64,000 nt of DNA from Candidatus Sulfotelmatobacter sp. (GCA_030041215.1 JASHOH010000037.1:1-64000); one strand, 5' to 3'; counted from the first letter of the stretch, positions 14,706 to 23,689 are shown. Translations and numbers: made by a program. Notes: generated from the sequence alone by a model not told the origin.

Positions 14706-17700
14706 TCAGTCTCCTGTTGCGGGTGAAGTGGCCGGCAGCGCGCCGGGAGCGGATTCCTTAGCAGAACTGAGCCATCTCTCCACGCCGTAGAAGATTGCCG
14801 GAATAAAGAAGATGCCGATCGCGCTGGAAGCGCACATGCCCCCAATCACGGTGGTCCCCATAATGCGGCGCGCAACCGATCCCGCGCCGCTGGCGGTCCA
14901 CAAGGGAATGCAGCCAAAGACAAAGGCAATGGACGTCATCAAGATTGGCCTCAGCCTCAGTCGCGCGCCTTCCAGTGCGGAATCTACGACCGGCTTGCCC
15001 TTTTCATACTCATCTTTGGCAAACTCGACGATCAGAATCGCGTTCTTCGCTGCCAGCCCGATGAGCATGACCAGACCGATTTGCGAATAAACATCGCCTT
15101 CGATCTGGACGAGGTAAGGCGGGAGAAACCAAGTGCTCACCACACGGCGAAGCCAGAGCATGGCGAACGCTCCAAACACGGCTACGGGTGTGCTAAGCAG
15201 CGCGCTTAACGGCAGCGACCAGCTTTCGTAAAGCGCGGAAAGAATCAAGAACACAAACAACAGAGAAAGTCCGAAGATGGCCGCAGGCGGAACACCTTGC
15301 TTAGCCTTTTGCTCCTGGAACGACATACCGGAGTAGTCAAAGCCCATTTCGCGCGGCATGGTCTGCCTGAATACCTCCTCGATGGCGTTGGTCGCCTGAT
15401 CCGCGCTGTATCCCGGCGCCGCGCTGCCATTGATTTGAGCCGAGCGGTATTCATTAAAGCGCTCGGTGAATTCCGGACCGACGCGCGACTTGATTGTTGT
15501 GAGCGTCGACAGGGGCACGCTCTCTCCCCTGCTGTTGAGAATATAAAATCGCCCCACATTCTCAATGTCGGCACGGTCTTGACTCTCGGCCTCAACGTAC
15601 ACCTGCCATTGGCGGCCGAATCGATTGAAGTAATTGATGAAAAAACCGCCCATGAAGGTCTGAATCGTGTGGTAAACGTCAGCCAGATTCACGCCTTGTT
15701 TCAGGACCTTGTCCCGGTCTACGTCAATATATTTCTGCGGGACACTGGGCAGGAAAGTCGTGCTGAGGCTGCCAATTTCGGGCCGCTTTCGCGCAGCCTC
15801 GAGAAGCGTGTTGAGGTTCTTTGCAAGGAACTGAACGTCACCGCCGGAGCGGTCTTCGAGCATGAACGTAAATCCGCCGGCTGTACCCACGCCGGGAATC
15901 GCCGGAGGGGAGAAACCGAATACAACGGCCTGGGGGAATTTGCTGAATTCCCGATTCAGATTGGCTTTCAGCGTCTGAAATTGCTGGGCCCTCGTCTTGC
16001 GATCATCCCAAGGCTTGAAGGTTACGAAAAAGGTGGCGTTGTAGCTGGTGCGCACAATACTCAGCAAATTAAAGCCAACAAAGTCCGTGGTGTATTGAAC
16101 ACCCGGTGTGTTCATGATGACTTTGTCTATGTCGGCCACTGCCGCAGTGGTTCGTTCCAGCGAGGCTCCGTTCGGAAGTTGCATTGCTACATAGGCATAG
16201 CCCTGATCTTCATCCGGGAGGAAGCTCGTGGGTACGCGATTGGCGAAGAATCCCGCAGCCAGGCCAAATGCAACCAGCAACACAACCACAACTACGGTCT
16301 TCTGGACGAGTACTGTGCTCCAATGGACGTAACCGTCTGTCGCGCGGTCGAACACGTGGTTGAACCAGTCAAAGAATCTGCGCAACAGTCCGTGGCTCGC
16401 CTCCTTCGGACGAAGCAGGAGCGCAGCCAAAGCCGGACTGAGTGTGAGGGCGTTGAACGCAGACAGAATAACGGAGATGGCGATAGTAACCGCGAACTGC
16501 TGGTAAAGGCGTCCGGTGATGCCGGGAATGAACGCCGTCGGTACGAAGACTGCCGATAGAACCAGCGCAATGCCAACTACGGGGCCAGAGAGTTCCTCCA
16601 TTGCCTTCAGTGCGGCGTTTTTCGGGGTCATTCCCTCCTCGATGTGGCGCTCCACTCCCTCGACCACGACGATGGCGTCGTCGACTACAAGGCCGATGGC
16701 TAAAACCAGTCCGAAAAGAGAAAGCGTATTGATTGAGAACCCAAATAACGGGAAGAAAATAAACGTTCCCACCAGAGAAACCGGGACGGCAAGCAAGGGA
16801 ATTAAGGTCGCCCGCCACCCCTGCAAAAAGATGTACACAACCAGAATGACCAACGCCAGGGCGATAAAAAGCGTCACTACGATTTCCTTCATGCCCTGCG
16901 TGACGGAGAGTGTCGTGTCCAGCGCAACCACGTAATTCAGATCATCGGGAAAGCGCTGCTTCATTTGGTCCATCAACTTCCTGACGCCGGCTGCGGCCTG
17001 CACCGCGTTCGATCCCGGCAACTGATAGACAGCCATCACGGCGCTGGGCCGACCGTTAAAACGCCCGGCAACGCTGTAGTCCTGCGAGCCCAATTCGATG
17101 CGCGCCACGTCTTTCACGCGGACGATTCCGCCGTCCGGAGTCTCGCGCAGAACAATCTCTCCAAACGCTTCCGGCGAAGTGAGACGGCCCTGCGCCAGGA
17201 CCGAATAGGTGAATTGCTGCCCTTTCGGTGCAGGCTCGCCGCCGGCTTTTCCTGCCGGATTCACGGTATTTTGCGCCTGGATGGCATTAATGATCTGGGG
17301 GACTGTGATGCCGAGCTTGGCCAGCGTATCGGGCTTGACCCACATGCGCATGGCATACTGGCCGGCGCCAAAAACCTGCACGTTGCCGATTCCGTACGAT
17401 CGCAATGTCGGGTCGACGAGGTTAATGTAGGCATAGTTCGCCAGAAACGTTGCGTCGTAGGTTCCGTGTGGCGAGTAAACCGCAATCAGGAGGAGAGGAC
17501 TAAGCGTAGATTTTCGAACGGTAATCCCGTAATTGTTCACGTCCACCGGCAGCTGCGAGGCGGCTTGCGTTTCGCGCGATTGCGCCAGAATAAAATCGTT
17601 ATTGGGATCAGTCTTCTCATCGAAATCCACGATCTCGGTGGTCGTCGAGTTTGCCGTGGCGTTCAGCGAGTACATGTAGTTCATGTTGTCCACACCGTTC

Positions 17701-17906
17701 ATCTGCTGTTCGAGCGGCGTGGCCACGGACTGTTCCAGTGCTTGAGCATCCGCACCGACATAGGTCGCCAGGATCTGAACCTCGGGCGGAACGATGTTGG
17801 GAAATTGGGCGACTGGCAGGCTGAGGATCGTCAGCGAACCCACGATGACCATCACTATCGAGATCACGATCGCAACGATCGGGCGATTGATGAAGAACTT
17901 TGACAT
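14706..17906 (-). CDS. RND efflux pump permease (AcrB/MexF, HAE1 family)
   Basis: A 1066-residue inner-membrane proton-driven drug exporter. The N-terminus is MSKFFINRPIVAIVISIVMV with the first membrane segment, a periplasmic porter domain follows, then transmembrane bundle 2-6 with the proton-relay acidic pair in GLVVDDAIVVVEGVE, and the pattern repeats with GLAAKNAILIVEFAKD in the second half. The length is normal and the frame intact. It sits 8 bases after the adaptor gene and 1 base before the outer-membrane gene. The substrate range cannot be read from sequence, though hydrophobic drugs or solvents are usual for HAE1. Confidence 0.96.
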   Translation of the reverse strand: MSKFFINRPIVAIVISIVMVIVGSLTILSLPVAQFPNIVPPEVQILATYVGADAQALEQSVATPLEQQMNGVDNMNYMYSLNATANSTTTEIVDFDEKTDPNNDFILAQSRETQAASQLPVDVNNYGITVRKSTLSPLLLIAVYSPHGTYDATFLANYAYINLVDPTLRSYGIGNVQVFGAGQYAMRMWVKPDTLAKLGITVPQIINAIQAQNTVNPAGKAGGEPAPKGQQFTYSVLAQGRLTSPEAFGEIVLRETPDGGIVRVKDVARIELGSQDYSVAGRFNGRPSAVMAVYQLPGSNAVQAAAGVRKLMDQMKQRFPDDLNYVVALDTTLSVTQGMKEIVVTLFIALALVILVVYIFLQGWRATLIPLLAVPVSLVGTFIFFPLFGFSINTLSLFGLVLAIGLVVDDAIVVVEGVERHIEEGMTPKNAALKAMEELSGPVVGIALVLSAVFVPTAFIPGITGRLYQQFAVTIAISVILSAFNALTLSPALAALLLRPKEASHGLLRRFFDWFNHVFDRATDGYVHWSTVLVQKTVVVVVLLVAFGLAAGFFANRVPTSFLPDEDQGYAYVAMQLPNGASLERTTAAVADIDKVIMNTPGVQYTTDFVGFNLLSIVRTSYNATFFVTFKPWDDRKTRAQQFQTLKANLNREFSKFPQAVVFGFSPPAIPGVGTAGGFTFMLEDRSGGDVQFLAKNLNTLLEAARKRPEIGSLSTTFLPSVPQKYIDVDRDKVLKQGVNLADVYHTIQTFMGGFFINYFNRFGRQWQVYVEAESQDRADIENVGRFYILNSRGESVPLSTLTTIKSRVGPEFTERFNEYRSAQINGSAAPGYSADQATNAIEEVFRQTMPREMGFDYSGMSFQEQKAKQGVPPAAIFGLSLLFVFLILSALYESWSLPLSALLSTPVAVFGAFAMLWLRRVVSTWFLPPYLVQIEGDVYSQIGLVMLIGLAAKNAILIVEFAKDEYEKGKPVVDSALEGARLRLRPILMTSIAFVFGCIPLWTASGAGSVARRIMGTTVIGGMCASSAIGIFFIPAIFYGVERWLSSAKESAPGALPATSPATGD

Positions 17907-17914
17907 TCGGTCAC

Positions 17915-19117
17915 CTATTTAGTCGGGCCTGTGTTGAGTGGCTTCGGATTGACCTTCATCCCGTTGCGCACTTTTTGAACTCCTTCGGCAATCACGCGGT
18001 CGCCCGGGTTGAGCCCGCTTGCAATCACCCATCGTGTATCCACCTGCGGCCCTACCCTGACCGGGCGGATGTTCACTTTGTTGTCGCCGTCCACTACGGC
18101 GACCTGATAGCCCCCCTGCAACTCTGAGACTGAGCGTTGCGGCACGAGCAGCGCACCACGCTGAGTCTGGATGACAGTGCGAACTTTGGCATAGCCACCG
18201 GGTCTCAAAATGTTATTTGGATTGGGAAAGAGCCCGGCCAGTCGAATCGCTCCCGTGCTTTCGTTCACCTGACGGTCGGCAAAATAGAATTTTCCTTCGT
18301 GGGAATAAGTGGTGCCGTCCGCTAAAATGAGTTGAAGCCGCAGTTCCTTATCGGCCTCCAGGCGGCTTGCATCCGTTGGATAACGGTTCCTCCATGCTAG
18401 ATACTGAGGCTCGCTCACCGTGAAGTAAGCCTTAATCGGATCAACTGTAGAAACGGATGTAACCACTCCGCTGCCGGGCGTTACCAGCGCGCCAACTTGC
18501 AGCAAGGCCTGACCAGCAATGCCATCGATGGGCGCAACGAGGCGAGTAAAGTCCAGATTGATCTTCGCAGTTTCAACCGCGGCCTCGTATGTCTTGATCT
18601 GGGCCCTGGCGGTTTCTACCGTCGCGATGGCTGCGAGGTTGTTCTGCACAGAATTGTCCAGGTCTTGTTGGCTGGCCGCTTGCTCCTTCGCTAGCGGCGT
18701 GTACCGCTTCACGTCAAGTTCCGTGCGGCCTTGCACCGCTTCGGCGTTCGCAAGAGCAGCCTTGGCCTGAGCGAGCTGGCCTTGGGCTTGATCAAGTGCG
18801 GCCTGAAAAGGCCGTGGGTCGATCTGGAAAAGAAGTTGCCCCTTTTTAACAAAAGAGCCCTCTTGATAGCCTTGAATCAGGAGATAACCGGTGACCTGCG
18901 CCCGGACGTCAGCGTTTACTAGACCGTCAAGTGTGCCAATCCAGTCTCCATAAATCGGAATGTCCTCCTTCTGAACCTGCACCACCTCGACGTCCGGCAT
19001 GCTTGGCGGCGCACCCATGGCGTGCTTGTATGGCCGAACGGCTCCAACAATCAGCGCGAGCACAATCAATCCGAGCACTCCGCCGATCAATAGATAGCGT
19101 TTCTTGATTTGGGTCAT
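17915..19117 (-). CDS. RND periplasmic adaptor (AcrA/MexE-like)
   Basis: A 400-residue membrane fusion protein anchored by an N-terminal membrane segment (KKRYLLIGGVLGLIVLALIV). Barrel-sandwich lipoyl halves flank a coiled-coil hairpin (about 85-150), followed by beta-barrel and membrane-proximal domains (GDRVIAEGVQKVRNGMKV near the end). The start is chosen at 19117 because GGAGGCAAC precedes it; an in-frame ATG 18 bases upstream lacks such a site. It is the first gene of the efflux operon. A divergent local repressor is absent, and the nearest regulator is the sigma factor upstream. Confidence 0.94.
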   Translation of the reverse strand: MTQIKKRYLLIGGVLGLIVLALIVGAVRPYKHAMGAPPSMPDVEVVQVQKEDIPIYGDWIGTLDGLVNADVRAQVTGYLLIQGYQEGSFVKKGQLLFQIDPRPFQAALDQAQGQLAQAKAALANAEAVQGRTELDVKRYTPLAKEQAASQQDLDNSVQNNLAAIATVETARAQIKTYEAAVETAKINLDFTRLVAPIDGIAGQALLQVGALVTPGSGVVTSVSTVDPIKAYFTVSEPQYLAWRNRYPTDASRLEADKELRLQLILADGTTYSHEGKFYFADRQVNESTGAIRLAGLFPNPNNILRPGGYAKVRTVIQTQRGALLVPQRSVSELQGGYQVAVVDGDNKVNIRPVRVGPQVDTRWVIASGLNPGDRVIAEGVQKVRNGMKVNPKPLNTGPTK

Positions 19118-19131
19118 GTTGCCTCCAGCAA

Positions 19132-19323
19132 TCATGTGCTCGCCCGGAAACGCGAACCGCGCACCATTTTTGCGTTAGCGGAACCCGGGGGACGAAGTAG
19201 AACATCGACCTTCGATTGCGACAGCAGGTCGTGAGCCACCTGCCGGCGCAGTGGATCAGGAATATGGATGCGTTTCGACCCCAAAAAGTCGGCATAAAAT
19301 CTATAACGGTTTATGACGCTCAA
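19132..19323 (-). CDS. Possible small protein upstream of efflux operon
   Basis: A 63-residue basic frame ending 14 bases before the adaptor start, with a segment DPLRRQVAHDLLSQSKVDVL that looks protein-like. Its only start is a TTG and no family is recognised. It may be a small operon leader, a gene remnant, or chance. Low support. Confidence 0.25.
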   Translation of the reverse strand: MSVINRYRFYADFLGSKRIHIPDPLRRQVAHDLLSQSKVDVLLRPPGSANAKMVRGSRFRAST

Positions 19324-19355
19324 TCAAGTTCGGGCGAAAGATCTGGTGCGATCTA

Positions 19356-20069
19356 TCATGCTTTCGCAGATTCCTGCGATATCAGCCCACTGACGCCTTG
19401 CCTTGTGACTGGCGTTGGTCTCCGCTTGTGTGTCAGCATCGACTGCGTATATCGCGTCAACTGGACGCGTGCTCGATGCAGCCTCGCCTTCACTGTTCCC
19501 ACAGGCACTTGTAGGAGTCCAGCTGCTTCTGTGACCGACAACTCTTGCGCGCTGTGTAGAAGCAGGACCTCGAGATAGATCGGTCCCAATCTCTGGACTC
19601 CCTTTTCAAGCAGGGCTCGCCCCTCCTTCGACAGGTACTCTTGCTCCGGGTTCGGCCTCGTTTCCACGAGATGAAATTTCGCCCGGGGCGCGCCTTTTTC
19701 ATCCACCTCATCAAGTGATGCTTCCCTTTTCCTCCGGTTCACGCGCAAACGCATCAAGGCCGCGTTCATCGCGATGCGAGTGAGCCATGACGAAAATCGC
19801 GAACGCCCCTCGAAACCCCTCAGATTGCGGAAAGCATCGAGAAATGCGGTCTGGACCGCATCCTCAGCATCTTCTCGATTGCGAAGAATCCGTTGAGTAA
19901 CACGAAGGAGGGCGTCCCAGTGCGGCATGGCAAGACTCTCAAATGCTGCCGAGTCGCCGGCCCTGGCAGACGCCAGGAGGGCTGCCTCTTCGCTTGCGGC
20001 GAATGAAGGTTTGATGTTCGCTGAATCGTCGAGTTCGTAAGCTATCGCGGCCGGCATCGTGTCTCTCAC
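19356..20069 (-). CDS. RNA polymerase sigma factor, ECF/sigma-70 family
   Basis: A 237-residue sigma factor. Region 2 spans about 45-115 (ILRNREDAEDAVQTAFLDAF, with RFSSWLTRIAMNAAL) and region 4 about 160-215 (LLHSAQELSVTEAAGLLQVP, then GTVKARLHRAR). Regions 1 and 3 are absent, as in ECF sigmas. There is no anti-sigma gene next to it. An ATG at residue 5 is an equally good start. Operator-promoter G lies 57-122 bases upstream, so this sigma factor is probably itself controlled by the island regulator, which would make it the second tier of a cascade. Its own targets are unknown; the efflux operon downstream is a candidate. Confidence 0.92.
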   Translation of the reverse strand: MRDTMPAAIAYELDDSANIKPSFAASEEAALLASARAGDSAAFESLAMPHWDALLRVTQRILRNREDAEDAVQTAFLDAFRNLRGFEGRSRFSSWLTRIAMNAALMRLRVNRRKREASLDEVDEKGAPRAKFHLVETRPNPEQEYLSKEGRALLEKGVQRLGPIYLEVLLLHSAQELSVTEAAGLLQVPVGTVKARLHRARVQLTRYTQSMLTHKRRPTPVTRQGVSGLISQESAKA

Positions 20070-20125
20070 TTTCTTGATTTGCCCAAGGGCGATGAAGCTT
20101 GTCGCCGTTAGTGAGTGCAGAAGTG

Positions 20126-20191
20126 ATTAAGCCAGAGCCAACGAGAGGAATCTATTGGACGATAGTATGGATCGATACCTTCGTATCAATT
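20126..20191 (-). promoter_or_regulatory. Operator-promoter of the sigma factor (site G)
   Basis: The operator at 20154-20191 reads ATTGGACGATAGTAT, GGATCG, ATACCTTCGTATCAATT. On the minus strand TAGATT as -35, exactly 17 bases, then CTTAAT (20131-20126) as -10. The flank is also shared with site D: both show ATTAAGCCAGA about 17 bases outside the operator. Confidence 0.66.
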
Positions 20192-20758
20192 CGCGCCGCG
20201 GAACCTGCCAGTCAAACGCGTTTTTGAAGGAGCCACTGATCGTCCCCTTGTACATCAGATTATGCCGCGACTAGCACGACGCTAATGGCAGAAGTCATGC
20301 GATCGATCCATGGCGGATTCTTTTGTCTGAATCTTCTCGAACGAAAATGTTTTGTACTTGGCGGAAGTTTGCGTTGCGATCGTAATCGGTCCTTATCTCC
20401 TGTGCGAACGATATGGTCACAAAGGAAATGACCATTGGGATGAGGGTGTCGGAATCGGCGTCCATAGATGTCCAGTTTTCCGAACAACTTTCGAATGGCT
20501 TAGTCCTTATGGCTAACGCAACGCGCCGTGTGTGGAATTGCCCGTAGCAAACAGAAAACAATGCGGATCATAACATTTGCCGCGCATGGCTCTGTTCCAA
20601 GTTCGTAACAGGATGACGATTTTCCTTGCCATGGAGCGAATACCAAGGTAAAACTTCACACGCTGAATTCGGCTCCCTGCGCCCACTAGCCGAAAGCACG
20701 CTTCACCAGCGCCATTCCGGCTGTACTACCCATTTCACCGAGCAATCAGGAGGGAGTT
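20192..20758. other. Intergenic, no supported gene
   Basis: About 570 bases between the sigma factor promoter and the di-heme oxidoreductase. Frames here are short, out of character and without ribosome binding sites. It probably contains the promoter of the gene at 20759, but no confident -10/-35 pair was identified. Confidence 0.4.
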
Positions 20759-22156
20759 GTGTCTAAGTCGAGATTCGCATCTTTATCTTTGGCGGTGTTG
20801 TTCGTCGCCGGCGCAGTGTCAGCTCAAACCGACCCCGGCGTTCAGAGCGCCAGCCGCGGCACAGGCGCAACCATCATCGATCCGTCGAATGACCCGAACG
20901 GCTTCACTGCGTTTTTCAACGACGGTCTTAACCGTTTTCAGGAGGTGGAAACAGTTTCCAATTCCGCTAACACCGGTCTCGGTCCGCGGTTTAATTCCAA
21001 TCAGTGCAGCTCCTGTCACGCGCAACCCGCGGTTGGTGGATCAGGCGCTGCCGTGAATCCACAATTCCTGCTTATCAGTAGTGGTGTCGCTCCTAGCGAT
21101 ACCATGCCGTCGTTCATCACGGCCAACGGTCCGACTCTAGAGGCTCGGGCTCCGTTTTTTCTCAATTCCTCGGGAGCGGCCAACACCAAAGCTCCCAATG
21201 GCGGTGTCGAAGACCTGTTCACAGTCACGGGCCGTTCTGATGCCGGCAGTTGCAGTTTGGCGCAGCCGAACTTCAACGCCTATCTGGCGGCGAACGATTT
21301 GATCTTCCGCATCCCGACGCCGGTCTTCGGTGCTGGCTTGATCGAGAACCTGGACGATTCGACGCTGTTAGCCAATCAGGCTACGAATCTCACCAACACA
21401 CTTGGCATTGCCGGCACCTTCAACCGCAGTGGCAACGACGGCACCATCACGCGTTTCGGTTGGAAGGCACAGAACAAGTCGCTGCATATCTTCGCGGGTG
21501 AGGCCTACAACGTGGAGATGGGAGTCAGCAATGAGTTGTTCCCCCAAGACAGACCCTTGCCGGAAGAAGAGCAGGCCGCCGGGCTCCCGTCGAATTGTTT
21601 GAACCTCACTGGAACCGGCTACCCGGAAGACACGTCGAATCCAACTCAGACAACAAATGCCGCGGTGCTTGATGATGTGTCGGCATTTGCCAATTTCATG
21701 CGCTTCCTTGCTCCTCCACCAACGAGTTCAGTTGTGCTGAACGGATCGCAGGTCCCTGCCAGCTCGATCGCCACTGGCAGCGCTCTGTTCAGTTCAATTG
21801 GCTGCGCGACCTGCCACAATCCGAGCCCAGGTATGACGCAAGTGTCGAACTTCGCGCCGGCACTCAGCAATGTCCAGGTGAACGCGTTTTCGGACCTTGA
21901 GATCCATAACATGGGTACTCGCCTTGCGGATAACGTTTCGCAAGGCAGCGCTGGTGGCGACCAGTTCCGCACGGCTCCGTTGTGGGGTTTGGGACAACGA
22001 ATCTTCCTGCTGCACGATGGCCGGACCACTGATCTATATACGGCGATCGAAGATCACAAGAGCAGCAAGAGCGAAGCCACGACTGTGATCAACAACTTCA
22101 ACAAGCTCACCACTGCCCAGCAGCAAGATTTGTTGGACTTTCTTCGCTCGTTGTAA
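20759..22156 (+). CDS. Exported di-heme thiol oxidoreductase-like cytochrome
   Basis: A 465-residue exported c-type cytochrome of the DHOR (di-heme oxidoreductase) group, related to cytochrome c peroxidases. The start is GTG at 20759, directly after AGGAGGGAGTT. A signal peptide spans residues 1-22 (ending VSAQ). The first heme site is CSSCH (83-87) and the second CATCHNPSPG near residue 350. The region between them carries an RFGWKAQNKSL segment typical of the family. It acts in the periplasm in electron transfer. It is monocistronic, with a strong hairpin 15 bases after its stop. Confidence 0.9.
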   Translation: MSKSRFASLSLAVLFVAGAVSAQTDPGVQSASRGTGATIIDPSNDPNGFTAFFNDGLNRFQEVETVSNSANTGLGPRFNSNQCSSCHAQPAVGGSGAAVNPQFLLISSGVAPSDTMPSFITANGPTLEARAPFFLNSSGAANTKAPNGGVEDLFTVTGRSDAGSCSLAQPNFNAYLAANDLIFRIPTPVFGAGLIENLDDSTLLANQATNLTNTLGIAGTFNRSGNDGTITRFGWKAQNKSLHIFAGEAYNVEMGVSNELFPQDRPLPEEEQAAGLPSNCLNLTGTGYPEDTSNPTQTTNAAVLDDVSAFANFMRFLAPPPTSSVVLNGSQVPASSIATGSALFSSIGCATCHNPSPGMTQVSNFAPALSNVQVNAFSDLEIHNMGTRLADNVSQGSAGGDQFRTAPLWGLGQRIFLLHDGRTTDLYTAIEDHKSSKSEATTVINNFNKLTTAQQQDLLDFLRSL

Positions 22157-22170
22157 TTGTTTGCGTTTGT

Positions 22171-22207
22171 GGCTGACGAGACGCTCAGCGTCTTGTCAGC
22201 CTTCTTC
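22171..22207 (+). terminator. Rho-independent-like hairpin
   Basis: GGCTGACGAGACGCT at 22171-22185 pairs with AGCGTCTTGTCAGCC at 22187-22201, with one mismatch-type pair and a minimal loop. A short pyrimidine run (TTCTTCT) follows. It sits 15 bases after the di-heme oxidoreductase stop and is probably its terminator. Confidence 0.65.
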
Positions 22208-22280
22208 TAAGTTCTGGAAATCATCTACGGTCAACACCCCGGGCCCACCTGCCTGAAGTTGTTTCAGTTTGAAGGACGAT

Positions 22281-23306
22281 ATGAATCCCCGGTTGCCATA
22301 TTGCCTCTTGCTTGTAGTCTTGTCCGCTTCAGTGGCGGAAAGCCAGGCTCCGAGTCTTGACAGCGGTTCTAAGACCAGTGTGGATTCCTCCGTGAACCGA
22401 CCATCGATCACGAAGGTTCCGGCGGAAACCATCCTGGTGAAAGGTGCGTGGTCGAGCGCCAGTGATTCCGTGACTGCAGTGCCCGAAGCTGCGACCGTCG
22501 CTCAAAATGTTTTCAGTGATCCGTACTTTGGAATTAGCTATACGCTACCCCAGGATTGGACCCAGAAGTATGAAGGCCCACCCTCTTCCGAAAGTGGTCG
22601 TTACGTGCTCGCTCAAATCGGCCCTCCGAAAACGAGAGAGGGACCTACTTCGGCGAGTATGTTGATTACAGCCCAGGATATGTTTTTCACGCCCCTGCCC
22701 GCGGCCAACGCTCTGGAACTCACCGAATACATAAAAGACCATTTGCAGGCGGATTACAAAGTGGAGGCTCCGCCTAGGCTGATTAAAATCGCTGACCGCT
22801 CTTTCAGCTTCTTTGCCTACTGGTCTCCGGTGGCAGAGCTGCATTGGTATGTTCTGGCAGTCCAAATCCGATGCCACACGGTGCAGTTTGTGCTAACCAG
22901 CCGCGACACCAAATTACTGGAGCGCCTGATGCTGGACCTGAACAAAATGAAATTGCCAGCAGAGGTCAGCGCCACAACAGGAGACGGTGGGGGTCCTGTC
23001 GCTGTTTGCACCAAGGATTACGCACGAGATGAAAATGTGATCGCGCGGGTTGATCCGGTGTTTACTGAGCATCGGTTCAATCCGGTTCCGGTCCGGATCA
23101 TCATTGATAAACAGGGCAAGATAAAACACATTCATTTCATTAGTGCCTTTCCCGATCAGGCAAAGGCAATCAGCGATGCGCTGGAGCAATGGAAGTTCAA
23201 ACCGTACGTTAGCGATGGGAAGCCGGCGGAAGTGGAAACAGGAATCCTGTTTGGGCGAGCACCCCACATCACCGCGCCGCACGCGGCGGGATCAGCGGTC
23301 CATTAG
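22281..23306 (+). CDS. Exported protein with TonB-like C-terminal domain
   Basis: About 341 residues. The ATG at 22281 is chosen; an in-frame TTG 12 bases upstream is possible. The signal peptide is MNPRLPYCLLLVVLSASVAE. The middle (about 75-225) is a predicted alpha/beta domain beginning DPYFGISYTLPQDW, of a kind often seen in Acidobacteria secreted proteins. The C-terminus (about 240-330, VPVRIIIDKQGKIKHIHFIS, then ALEQWKFKPY) has the TonB C-terminal fold signature. There is no N-terminal membrane anchor of the TonB kind, so it is not an energy transducer in the classical sense. Role unknown. Confidence 0.75.
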   Translation: MNPRLPYCLLLVVLSASVAESQAPSLDSGSKTSVDSSVNRPSITKVPAETILVKGAWSSASDSVTAVPEAATVAQNVFSDPYFGISYTLPQDWTQKYEGPPSSESGRYVLAQIGPPKTREGPTSASMLITAQDMFFTPLPAANALELTEYIKDHLQADYKVEAPPRLIKIADRSFSFFAYWSPVAELHWYVLAVQIRCHTVQFVLTSRDTKLLERLMLDLNKMKLPAEVSATTGDGGGPVAVCTKDYARDENVIARVDPVFTEHRFNPVPVRIIIDKQGKIKHIHFISAFPDQAKAISDALEQWKFKPYVSDGKPAEVETGILFGRAPHITAPHAAGSAVH

Positions 23307-23345
23307 GACTTCGTCTACGCAGCCCCTCCGCATCGAAGGGAAATT

Positions 23346-23557
23346 ATGCCTGCGATCTTAAGGATTGCGCCGTTCTCAGTTTTACATCGGCGGCAGTCGC
23401 TTCGAACACAATCAAGGGTGCGGTTCGCAACCAAAGCCGCAGCCAGCCCGCCGTGAGCGACAAGGTCATCCTTACTCGACTTGATCAAGGAACGCAAGAG
23501 GGGGAGCAAACGAGAACGAATGCGCTGGGCACATTTTCGCTCGACCGCAGCACCTGA
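23346..23557 (+). pseudogene. Remnant of secreted carboxypeptidase-regulatory-like protein
   Basis: After an ATG at 23346 and a probable one-base shift within the first 30 bases, the plus strand encodes LSFTSAAVASNTIKGAVRNQ, then SQPAVSDKVILTRLDQGTQE and LGTFSLDRST with a stop at 23555. This has the layout of a signal peptide plus an opening carboxypeptidase regulatory-like domain (GxVxN...PAxxDxVxLxxLxQGxQE). The rest of the gene is gone. It ends 54 bases before the second tRNA fragment, at the island edge. Confidence 0.45.
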
Positions 23558-23610
23558 CAAACCATACTTAGCGAACAGCTCTGCAATGCTTTAGGATTTT
23601 TACCCCGACA

Positions 23611-23655
23611 GCTATGAACCAGAACGCCGGGTGTTCGAATCTCTCAGGCGCGCCA
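23611..23655 (+). other. Second, decayed tRNA-Arg 3' fragment
   Basis: Aligned with 2101-2146 and continuing through the following ATTCT, about 45 of 50 positions agree, including GAACCAGAA, the T loop TTCGAATCTCTCAGG and CGCGCCATTCT. One acceptor G is deleted and the anticodon position is changed (TAT for TAC), so it is a non-functional, older copy on the same strand. It is interpreted as the far attachment site of an older island. Confidence 0.7.
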
Positions 23656-23689
23656 TTCTCTTAGAGGTTACTCGAAGCGAGTCTGGGTA

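Noticed and set aside
15297-16559. Long open frame (420 codons) antisense to the RND pump gene
   Set aside because: It is the shadow of a conserved GC-rich gene on the other strand. The RND protein is unmistakable and the antisense frame has no family, ribosome binding site or signal.
16965-17903. Antisense frame of 312 codons over the RND N-terminal half
   Set aside because: Same reason: codon bias of the pump gene leaves an open opposite frame. No independent support.
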